A DNA stretch of 64,000 nt from positions 1 to 64,000 of the forward strand of contig NZ_JANUGP010000012.1 of NCBI RefSeq assembly GCF_024753135.1. The letters are read 5' to 3'. The DNA is from Streptomyces pyxinicus. GTDB taxonomy: Bacteria; Actinomycetota; Actinomycetes; Streptomycetales; Streptomycetaceae. A model generated the notes under the pieces. It was not told the DNA's origin, ran no database searches, and was given only the letters and a program-made list of their open reading frames with translations. Position 1 is the first letter of the stretch. Each line of letters begins with the position of its first letter. Below, piece by piece: positions 47,182 to 54,575 of this stretch. The position numbers were made by a program, and so were the translations under genes.

Positions 47182-48782
47182 CCGCGCCGCAGAGCCCGGC
47201 AGAGCTGCGGGCCGTCCTCGACGCCCTGGACCGCCCCTGCTACGTCACCGGCCCGCCGCACGACCCCCGGCTGACCCACGACCGGCCCACCGCGGCGCGC
47301 CCTTTGCTCGCCTACGCCCCACCCCTCCCCGTCGAGCGGCTCGGCGCACCCGCCTTCCGCGCCCATCACGGCGTCGCCGCCGCCTACCTGGCCGGTGCCA
47401 TGGCCGTCGGTATCGCCTCCGTCGACCTGGTGTCGGCCCTGGCCCGCGCCGGGTACCTCGCCTCCTTCGGCGCCGCGGGCCTGGCACCCGACCGGCTCGA
47501 CGACGCCCTGAGCGAGCTGCGCCGACTCCTCGACGGCCGGCCGTACGCCTGCAACCTCATCCACAGCCCCAGCGCACCCCAGCTGGAGCGGCACTGCGTC
47601 GATCTCCTCCTGCGCCACGGCGTGCGCTGCGTGGAGGCGTCCGCCTTCGTGCAGCTCACCCCGGACCTGCTGCGCTACCGGCTCAGCGGGCTGCGCCGGG
47701 GCCCGGACGGGTCGGTGGTCGCCGGGCACCGCCTGATCGCCAAGGTCTCCCGCCCGGAGATCGCCCGGCTCTTCCTGTGCCCCGCGCCCGCGGCGCTGGT
47801 GGCCGAACTGGTCCGGGCGGGGCACATCGGCGCCGAACAGGCCGCCCTGGCGGACCGGGTACCGGTCGCCGACGACGTCACCGTGGAGGCCGACTCCGGT
47901 GGCCACACCGACCGCAGGCCGCTGACCGTGGTCCTCCCGCTGATCGCGGCCCTGCGCGACGACCTCGCGCTACCGGACCGCCCACCGGTGCGGATCGGGG
48001 CCGCCGGCGGCATCGGCACCCCGCACGCGGTCGCCGCGGCCTTCGCCGCCGGCGCGGACTACGTGGTGACCGGCTCCGTCAACCAGGCGTGCGTCGAGGC
48101 GGGCACCTCCGCCGAGGTCAAGCGGCTGCTGGCCGAGGCCGGGCCCACCGACGTGACCATGGCCCCGGCCGCGGACCTGTTCGAACAGGGCGGTACCGTC
48201 CAGGTCCTCACCAGGGGCACGCGGTTCGCCCAGCACGCCGGCTACCTCTACCGCCTCTACCGCGACCACGACGGCCTCGACGCGCTCCCCGCCCACCAGG
48301 TGCGCCGCCTGGAGACCACCGTCCTGGGCCGGCCGCTGACCGAAGTGTGGGAAGAGACCGCCGCGTTCCTGCGGACCCGGGCCCCGCACGAACTGACCCG
48401 CGCGGACGGGGACGCGAAGCACCGGATGGCGCTGGTGTTCCGCTGGTATCTCGCCATGGCCTCACGCCGGGCCACCCGGGGAGAGACGGACCACGCCGCG
48501 CACTGGCAGATCTGGTGCGGCCCCGCCATGGGCGCCTTCAACGCGTGGACCGCCGGCACCGCGCTGGCCGAGCCGCAGCACCGCCGCGCCGCCGTCGTCG
48601 CCGCCCGTCTGCTGCACGGCGCGGCCTTCCTCACCCGCGTCCACGCCCTGCGCGCGACCGGCCTCATCCTGCCCGCCGAGGCCATCCGCTGTCACCCGCG
48701 ACCGATGCCGTCACTCCCGCCCGCGCTCGTCCCGATCCCGGCACCGGCTGCCCGTGACTCACCCTTCGCGGCCGCAAGATGA
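47178..48782 (+). CDS. PfaD-type trans-acting enoyl reductase
   Basis: A 534-residue FMN-dependent enzyme of the PfaD/2-nitropropane dioxygenase group. The barrel has AYLAGAMAVGIASVDLVSALARAGYLASFGAAG, AKVSRPEIARLFLCPAP, and the FMN-phosphate region RIGAAGGIGTPHAVAAAFAAGADYVVTGSVNQACVEAGTS. In PUFA and some polyketide systems PfaD reduces enoyl-ACP in trans. The C-terminal 150 residues (FLRTRAPHELTRADGDAKHRMALVFRWYLAMASRRATRG...HWQIWCGPAMGAFNAW) are typical of PfaD. Its GTG overlaps the small gene stop (GTGA). It belongs with the synthase at 40824. Confidence 0.88.
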   Translation: MTAPQSPAELRAVLDALDRPCYVTGPPHDPRLTHDRPTAARPLLAYAPPLPVERLGAPAFRAHHGVAAAYLAGAMAVGIASVDLVSALARAGYLASFGAAGLAPDRLDDALSELRRLLDGRPYACNLIHSPSAPQLERHCVDLLLRHGVRCVEASAFVQLTPDLLRYRLSGLRRGPDGSVVAGHRLIAKVSRPEIARLFLCPAPAALVAELVRAGHIGAEQAALADRVPVADDVTVEADSGGHTDRRPLTVVLPLIAALRDDLALPDRPPVRIGAAGGIGTPHAVAAAFAAGADYVVTGSVNQACVEAGTSAEVKRLLAEAGPTDVTMAPAADLFEQGGTVQVLTRGTRFAQHAGYLYRLYRDHDGLDALPAHQVRRLETTVLGRPLTEVWEETAAFLRTRAPHELTRADGDAKHRMALVFRWYLAMASRRATRGETDHAAHWQIWCGPAMGAFNAWTAGTALAEPQHRRAAVVAARLLHGAAFLTRVHALRATGLILPAEAIRCHPRPMPSLPPALVPIPAPAARDSPFAAAR

Positions 48783-48869
48783 CGCGGGCGCCGGCACGGC
48801 GATCGTGCAGTGCCGGCGGCCGTCGTGTGCGGGGCGGCGTCGGGCTGCGTGCGGCAGCGGTCGCTCCAC

Positions 48870-48954
48870 GGCACACGCCGTCTCCTCCCCCAGCGCCCTG
48901 TTCGGCGATGTGGAGCCGAATGCCGGTCGTCTCGATCGTCCGAAGCTCGACCAT
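48870..48954 (-). pseudogene. epoxide hydrolase gene scar with internal deletion
   Basis: Minus strand from ATG 48954 reads MVELRTIETTGIRLHIAEQG, nearly identical to the intact enzyme start MVEHRMIETNGIRLHIAEQG (37208). After codon 20 the sequence jumps to ALGEETA, which in the intact protein is at about residue 90, in another frame. Both sides of the junction share GGGC, suggesting deletion at a microhomology. Nothing more of the gene is seen beyond about 48870. Confidence 0.75.
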
Positions 48955-49002
48955 GGGGCGGGCACCGGGCCCGCCTGCCGGGCACTGCCGAGATGACCGG
49001 AT

Positions 49003-49050
49003 CTTGCCGACGCCGACGCCGACGCCGTTGCCGACGCCGATGCCGATCCG
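49003..49050. repeat. hexanucleotide repeat (CCGACG-like)
   Basis: Units of CCGACG/CCGTTG/CCGATG are repeated about seven times, upstream of the PAS-GAF-PP2C gene. Slippage-prone; no function is evident. Confidence 0.6.
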
Positions 49051-49147
49051 GGACGGGGCCCGTACGCCCGGGCAGCGCACCACTGTCGCCGGGAGGTGCG
49101 CGGTGTGGTCTGCTACAAGGAAGCCGGGCCACGAGGAGCGGTAGCGC

Positions 49148-51016
49148 ATGACCGGATCGGACGAGGCCTTGGATCCCGACTTCGCGGGAACCGTCCTGCG
49201 CGACCTCGGCGCGGGTGTCTTCACGATGGACTCGGCCGGGCTCATCACCTACGTCAACCCGTGGGCGGAGCGGCTGCTGGCCCGCACGATGGCCGACATG
49301 CTCGGCCGTGACGCGCACGACCTGCTGCACCGCCGGCCGGACGGCAGCCCCGTGCCCCGTGAGCGGTGCCTGTTGCGGACCCCGCTGCTGGGCAACCGGG
49401 ACGCGGAGGAGGGCAGCGACGAGTACTTCCTGCGGGGCGACGGCACCACCGTGCCGATCATCTGGACCACCACGCCCCTCGCGCTCAAGGACCGGCAGGC
49501 CGGGCTGGTGGTCGTCTTCAGCGACTACAGCGCGCACCGTGACGCCGAGCGACGGGCGGCCGCCCACATGGCCGCCCTGGAGGCGCTGACCGACCGGCTG
49601 AACCTCCTGGCGGACGTCTCCACCGCGCTGATCTCCAGCATGGACGCCGGCGCCGTGGCCCACCGGCTGCTGCCGCTGCTGGTGCCCGACCTCGGGGACT
49701 GGGCCGCCCTCGACCTGGTGGCGGCCGGGTCCGGGGCCCTGGAGCGCGTCGCCGTGTGCGTCCCGGCCCAGCCCGACCTGGCGAAGCGCCTGGAGGGACC
49801 GCTGCCCCAGCCGGCCGAGCGGCAGCGGCGGGAGGCCGCCCGGGGGGACGAGCCGTTCCGGGTGACCGCCGACGAGGTGCACCGTGCCCGCGCGCCGCTG
49901 GCCGCGAGCCACCGCGTCCTGTTCCAGCAACTGGGCGGGGCCTGCGCCACCGTGGTCCCGGTCCACTCCCGCCGGCGCGACTACGGCATGCTGACCGTCG
50001 CCCGCTGCGGCGACGGCCCCGGCCTCGGCGAGGCCGAGGTACGCCTCCTCGCCGACATCAGCGGGCGGCTGGCCCTGGTCCTGGACAACACCCGGCTCTA
50101 CGACGAGCAGCGGGACGTCGCCGAGACGATGCAGCGTCAGCTGCTCGCCCCGTTGCCCCAGGTCGACCATCTGCGGATGGCCGCCCGCTATCTGCCCGCG
50201 CAGAGCGCCATGGAGATCGGCGGCGACTGGTACGACGCCTTCCTGCTCGCGGACGGGGTCATGGCGCTGGTCATCGGGGACGTGGTGGGCCACGACCTCC
50301 AGGCGGCGGCGCACATGGCGGAGGTGCGCAACATGCTGCGGGCGCTGGCCTGGACGCATGTCGAGCCGCCCAGCATGATCATGCGCAGGCTGGACGAGGC
50401 GGTGACGCACACCAGTGACGCTCCCATGGCCACCCTCGTCTTCGCCCGGGTCGAGGGCCCGGAGGGCGGGCCGTGGCGGCTGCGCTGGGTGAACGCCGGC
50501 CATCCGCCGCCGCTGCTGGTCACACGCGAGGGGGAGACCCGCTTCCTCACCGGCGGACACGGGCCGCTCATCGGCATGAGCGCCACCCTGCACCTGGGGC
50601 TGAGCTGGCCGGACACGCACGAGGATCTGCCGCCGGAGGCGACCCTGCTCTTCTACACCGACGGTCTGGTCGAGAGCCGGGGGCGCCCGATCGACGCCGG
50701 TATGGCCAAGCTCCGCCACCACGCCGGCGTCCTGGCCCGGGGGCTGCCCGAGACGACCGTCGACGTCTTCTGCGACCAACTGCTGGAACGGCTCTCGCCC
50801 AGCGGTGACGACACCGCCCTGCTCGCCCTGCGGCTGCCGCCGGCCGGCGCCGGCGCCCCCGGCGACCAGAACCCGCCGCCGCCCCCGCAGAGCCCCCGGA
50901 GCCCGGCCGCTCCGGACCGGGACGCCCCCGGCTCCGTTCAGGAACAGGCTCCGGTGAAGGACCCCACCCGTGAGGCCCGTGAGCCCCTGCGGGATCCGAG
51001 GCGCCCGACCGACTGA
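49148..51016 (+). CDS. PAS-GAF-PP2C phosphatase (SpoIIE/RsbU type)
   Basis: A 622-residue protein. PAS domain about 10-125 (GVFTMDSAGLITYVNPWAERLL; a C-terminal segment like LVVVFSDYSAHRD), GAF about 150-325, and SpoIIE PP2C about 345-560 with all motifs: IGGDWYDAF, IGDVVGHDLQAA, FYTDGLVESR and GDDTALLAL. The last 55 residues are a charged proline-rich tail (DQNPPPPPQSPRSP...). GAGGAG precedes the ATG at 49148 by 9 bases. It stands alone between the lipid-synthase locus and the PKS cluster. It should act on a STAS protein; which one cannot be told. Confidence 0.87.
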   Translation: MTGSDEALDPDFAGTVLRDLGAGVFTMDSAGLITYVNPWAERLLARTMADMLGRDAHDLLHRRPDGSPVPRERCLLRTPLLGNRDAEEGSDEYFLRGDGTTVPIIWTTTPLALKDRQAGLVVVFSDYSAHRDAERRAAAHMAALEALTDRLNLLADVSTALISSMDAGAVAHRLLPLLVPDLGDWAALDLVAAGSGALERVAVCVPAQPDLAKRLEGPLPQPAERQRREAARGDEPFRVTADEVHRARAPLAASHRVLFQQLGGACATVVPVHSRRRDYGMLTVARCGDGPGLGEAEVRLLADISGRLALVLDNTRLYDEQRDVAETMQRQLLAPLPQVDHLRMAARYLPAQSAMEIGGDWYDAFLLADGVMALVIGDVVGHDLQAAAHMAEVRNMLRALAWTHVEPPSMIMRRLDEAVTHTSDAPMATLVFARVEGPEGGPWRLRWVNAGHPPPLLVTREGETRFLTGGHGPLIGMSATLHLGLSWPDTHEDLPPEATLLFYTDGLVESRGRPIDAGMAKLRHHAGVLARGLPETTVDVFCDQLLERLSPSGDDTALLALRLPPAGAGAPGDQNPPPPPQSPRSPAAPDRDAPGSVQEQAPVKDPTREAREPLRDPRRPTD

Positions 51017-51280
51017 CCTTTGGCTGGTTCGGTGCGTCGAGGCGGCGCCCTCGGCCGGCTGCCGTGGGCGCGTGGCCGGGTGCGCGTGCGGCCGGTGCGG
51101 GAAGGCACAGGTCGTGGCCGCCCGGTCGGCACGGTCGACGGTGCCGGTTTCGGACAGGGGCGCCCGGAGCGTCGTATGACGATCGCCACCCGAGCGGTGG
51201 GCAGCCGGGAAAGCGGAACCGGAAGGGCAGGGGGTTTCCAGGTGACCCGTGGTGCCCGAGCGGGCGCAGTAAGCGCTTTC

Positions 51281-51298
51281 TCGTGACCGATGTCACGA
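51281..51298. promoter_or_regulatory. Crp-like palindrome TCGTGACCGATGTCACGA
   Basis: A perfect 7-base inverted repeat (TCGTGAC, CGAT, GTCACGA) containing GTGA-N6-TCAC, the Crp/Fnr consensus. It lies about 480 bases before the LAL regulator and upstream of the promoter at 51408-51436. Crp is a known global activator of secondary metabolism in Streptomyces; its action here is inferred. Confidence 0.55.
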
Positions 51299-51324
51299 TT
51301 GGCCGCGTCCGGTCCCTTTCTTTG

Positions 51325-51334
51325 ACTGGCCAGT
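51325..51334. promoter_or_regulatory. AT-rich palindrome around ACTGGCCAGT
   Basis: ACTGGCCAGT, extended to TTTGACTGGCCAGTAAA, in an unusually AT-rich patch (51318-51350; CAGTAAATTAAATGACTG). It could be an operator overlapping a second, upstream promoter (TTGACT at 51322). Confidence 0.4.
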
Positions 51335-51407
51335 AAATTAAATGACTGTAAAGGGGCACACACGCGGACTGTCCGAGAGGTAGGCAAGGGAGGCCGAGGA
51401 GACCCGG

Positions 51408-51436
51408 TTGACACGGTTGTTCTAGACAGCTAGCGT
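51408..51436 (+). promoter_or_regulatory. strong vegetative-type promoter of the LAL regulator
   Basis: TTGACA (51408-51413), 17 bases, TAGCGT (51431-51436). The -35 box is consensus. The start codon of the regulator is at 51774, so the mRNA leader would be about 330 bases, unusually long and perhaps regulatory. Confidence 0.6.
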
Positions 51437-51773
51437 TCCTTTCTGCTATGAGCTTCTCTTGTTGATCGGTCGGCCACCCGGAAAATCCCGGCAAAAAGCG
51501 GAATCCGGAAACACAGCAGACGGCCGGAAATAGGTGGCCGAATTCCCGGGGCGCACCCGGGTGGGGACGGACGGCCTGACCGACCGGTTCCGCCCTTGTT
51601 CCGCAGCCCGTCACGGGCCGTTCGCCCACACCGGGAAAAGTCCGGCGCGCCGCCTTCGTGAAGGCGTCACGGCCTTCACAGAATCCTTTCCGTACCGTCG
51701 CCCGGCATCGTCCCGGCACACGGGAAAGCGGTGCACGACCGCACTCGAAAAAGGAATCAGGGGGGATCCTACG

Positions 51774-54506
51774 ATGCATCTTTTCGGACGTTCGAGAGAA
51801 CTGCGCGCTTTGGGTGAAGCGTTCACCGAGAGCGCGCGGGGGCACGGCCGGCTCGTGATCATCGCGGGCGGCCCGGGATCGGGCAAGACCCAGTTGCTGC
51901 ACGAATTCCTCACCACGCTGGACAGGGCCGATGCCCGCATACTCGCCGGTACGGCCGGCTCGGAGGAGCGGGACCGGCCCAGCAGTCTGCTGGCGCAGCT
52001 CGCGCGCGATGCCGGGGCCCGGGGACCGGAACCGGGCGCGCCCTCGCCCGAGGTGAGCGCGGAGGCGGAGGATTTGCTGCGGCTGGCGGACGACGGGCGT
52101 CCTCTCGTCGTCGCCGTGGACGACGCCCACGCCATGGACCGGCCCTCGTTGCGGACCCTCGTCCAGCTGCTGCGCCGCGGCCGGCTCCGGAGCGTGCTCG
52201 TGGTGTGCGCGACGTCGGGGGATTTGGGCCGGGTCCGCTCGGCGGCGCACACCGAGCTGCTGCGCCTGCCGCACCGGCGCATCCGGCTGGCCCCGCTGCC
52301 GGAGGCGCACGTCGGCGAGCTGCTCGCCGCGCAGGCCGGACGGCCGGTGCCGGACGAGGTCCGCGACGCCTACCACCGGGCCACCGCCGGCAGCCCGCTC
52401 CTGGTGCACGCGCTGCTCGACGACAGCACCCGGCTCGGCCCCGAGATCGGGCCGCCCGTCGCCGCCTCCGCCTACCGCCAGGCGGTGCTGTCCCTGCTGC
52501 ACCGGGGCAACACCGGACACCTCCGGGTGGCCCGGGTGCTCGCCGCGCTCGGCTGTGCCACCGGAACCGTCCCGGTCGCCGAGCTGACCGGCACCACGCC
52601 GGCCGGTGTCCAGGAGGCGGTGGACGCCCTCAACTCCTCGGGCCTGCTGGACGGGCACTCCTTCCGGCACCCGACCGGCGCCGCGGCGGTGCTGGAGGAC
52701 ATGGACTCCGGCGAGCGCGCCGACCTGCACGGCCGGATCGCGCACGCCCTGTACCGCTCGGGTGCGTCCGCCCTGGAGGTGGCACGTCATCTGCACGCGG
52801 CCGGGCTGGTCCCCGGCGGCTGGGGCACGGGAATCCTGCGCGCCGCTGCCGAGCAGGCGCTGGCCGCCGACGACGTGGCGCGCTGCACCGCCTATCTGGG
52901 CCTGGTCCTGCGCGAGTGCGCCGAGGAGGGCGAACGGCACGCGCTGTCGGCGGCCCTCGCCCGGGCGCAGTGGCGCACCAACCCGGCGGCGGCCGGACCC
53001 CACCTCCAGCCGTTACGCCAGGCCGCCCTGGAGGGGCGGCTGACCATGCGGGACACCGCCACCGTGCTGCGGTACATGCTGTGGAAGGGCGACACCGAGC
53101 TGGCCGTCCAGACCATCGCCAGCCTCGTCCACGCGCAGTCGCCGGCGGACGCCCAGGTCGTCGCCGAGGTGGAATTCGTACGACAGTGGTTCTACGGCGT
53201 CGCCCTGCCCGGCAGGTCCGGTCAGGGCGGGGGCTCGGAGGCGCGCCGACGCCCCGTGCACACCCGTACCGCCGCCGGGACCGGCGCCTTGTCCGCCCGG
53301 GTCGCGGCGCTGGTCGGCGGCGAGGCCACGGACGACTCGGCCGCCGCTCTCGCCCAGGCCCTCCAGGGCTACCAACTCGACTATCTCAACCTGGAGTTGG
53401 TCGCGATGTCGCTGCTCGCGATCGCGCACGCGGACCGGCCGGCGACGGCGGCGCAGGTCTGTGACGCCCTTCTCCAGCGCGCCGTGGAGCGGCGGGCGAC
53501 GACCTGGCAGGCCGTCCTGGGCGCCATCCGGGCCGAGATCGCCCTGTTGCGGGGCGACGTGACCACCGCGGCGCAGGCCGCGCACGCGGCGCTCGGCACG
53601 CTGCGTGCCCCGAGCTGGGGGGTGCTGATCGGTCTGCCGCTGTCGACGGCGGTCTTCGCGCACACCGCGATGGGCTCCTACGCCCGTGCCGAGGAACTGC
53701 TCGGCCAGGACGTGCCGGAGGCGATGTTCCGGACCGTGTTCGGGATCCAGTACCTGCGCGCCCGGGGGCACCACCAACTGGCCACCGGGCGGCCGTTCGC
53801 CGCGCTCAACGACTTCGAGGCGTGCGGGCAGTTGCTCCGGGAGGGCAACCCGAGCCTCCAGAAGGGCATCCCCTGGCGTTCCGACCTGGCGCTGGCCAAT
53901 TTGCGGATCGGCAAGGCCCGTACCGCGCGGGAGTGGGCGGAGGAGCAGTTGCGGCTGCCCGGCGGGCACAGTTCCCGGGCCCGCGCCACAGCGCTGCGGC
54001 TGCTCGCCGCCACCTGCAAGCCGCACCGGCGGGCCTCGCTGCTGCGCGAGTCGATCGATCTGCTCAAGGCGTGCGGTGACCGCTACGCGCTGGCCCAGGC
54101 GTACGCCGATCTGTCGGCGGCGCACTACGAGTTGGGCGAGTACGCCCGCGCCCGGCTGGTGGCGCGGCAGGCGGCCACCGAGGCCGAGGCCTGCCGTATC
54201 GAGTCGCCGGTCGACGCGCACCTGCTGGAGGAGCCGGCGCGGACCGAGAGCCCGGCGGCCGAGGCCGCGCCCGCCCTGCTCAGCGACGCCGAGTGCCGGG
54301 TCGCGGGGCTGGCCGCGCTCGGCTACACCAACCGCGAGATCAGCACCCGGCTGCACGTCACCATCAGCACTGTCGAGCAGCATCTCACCCGGGTCTACCG
54401 CAAGCTCAACGTGGCCAGCCGCTCGGAGCTGCCGTCGAAGATGCTGGAGCACCGCATACCGAAGCTGTCGGACCGCTGGGCCAACACCCACCCCACCGCC
54501 AGCTGA
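51774..54506 (+). CDS. LuxR-family LAL regulator (large ATP-binding), TTA codon
   Basis: A 910-residue regulator. Walker A GGPGSGKT is at 32-39 and Walker B PLVVAVDDAHAMD near 108-120; a long helical repeat section follows; the C-terminal LuxR HTH (about 838-895) is LLSDAECRVAGLAALGYTNREISTRLHVTISTVEQHLTRVYRKLNV. Such proteins are pathway-specific activators of type I PKS clusters. Codon 414 (53013-53015) is TTA, so translation needs the bldA tRNA. ATG at 51774 has GGGGGGAT upstream. It is convergent with the modular PKS gene, which it probably controls. Confidence 0.9.
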   Translation: MHLFGRSRELRALGEAFTESARGHGRLVIIAGGPGSGKTQLLHEFLTTLDRADARILAGTAGSEERDRPSSLLAQLARDAGARGPEPGAPSPEVSAEAEDLLRLADDGRPLVVAVDDAHAMDRPSLRTLVQLLRRGRLRSVLVVCATSGDLGRVRSAAHTELLRLPHRRIRLAPLPEAHVGELLAAQAGRPVPDEVRDAYHRATAGSPLLVHALLDDSTRLGPEIGPPVAASAYRQAVLSLLHRGNTGHLRVARVLAALGCATGTVPVAELTGTTPAGVQEAVDALNSSGLLDGHSFRHPTGAAAVLEDMDSGERADLHGRIAHALYRSGASALEVARHLHAAGLVPGGWGTGILRAAAEQALAADDVARCTAYLGLVLRECAEEGERHALSAALARAQWRTNPAAAGPHLQPLRQAALEGRLTMRDTATVLRYMLWKGDTELAVQTIASLVHAQSPADAQVVAEVEFVRQWFYGVALPGRSGQGGGSEARRRPVHTRTAAGTGALSARVAALVGGEATDDSAAALAQALQGYQLDYLNLELVAMSLLAIAHADRPATAAQVCDALLQRAVERRATTWQAVLGAIRAEIALLRGDVTTAAQAAHAALGTLRAPSWGVLIGLPLSTAVFAHTAMGSYARAEELLGQDVPEAMFRTVFGIQYLRARGHHQLATGRPFAALNDFEACGQLLREGNPSLQKGIPWRSDLALANLRIGKARTAREWAEEQLRLPGGHSSRARATALRLLAATCKPHRRASLLRESIDLLKACGDRYALAQAYADLSAAHYELGEYARARLVARQAATEAEACRIESPVDAHLLEEPARTESPAAEAAPALLSDAECRVAGLAALGYTNREISTRLHVTISTVEQHLTRVYRKLNVASRSELPSKMLEHRIPKLSDRWANTHPTAS

Positions 54507-54530
54507 GCCCTCTCCCCGGAGAACGACGAG

Positions 54531-54564
54531 GGCCCCGGACACCTGGCGGCGGGTGTCCGGGGCC
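54531..54564. terminator. bidirectional terminator between LAL and PKS genes
   Basis: A perfect 13-base stem (54531-54543 with 54552-54564) with an 8-base loop lies between the two convergent stop codons. A very GC-rich stem without a U-tract is typical of Streptomyces terminators. Confidence 0.8.
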
Positions 54565-54575
54565 TTCGCCGTCGG

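Larger units (their letters stand above)
51017..51773. other. 757-base regulatory region before the LAL gene
   Basis: No supported gene. It holds the Crp-like palindrome (51281-51298), an AT-rich palindrome (51325-51334), the promoter at 51408-51436 and a long untranslated leader. Its base composition from 51290 to 51530 is clearly less GC-rich than its surroundings. Confidence 0.55.

Noticed and set aside
49003..49050. CCGACG-type repeat considered as a CRISPR or direct-repeat operator
   Set aside because: Unit length is only six bases without spacers; it is simple sequence.
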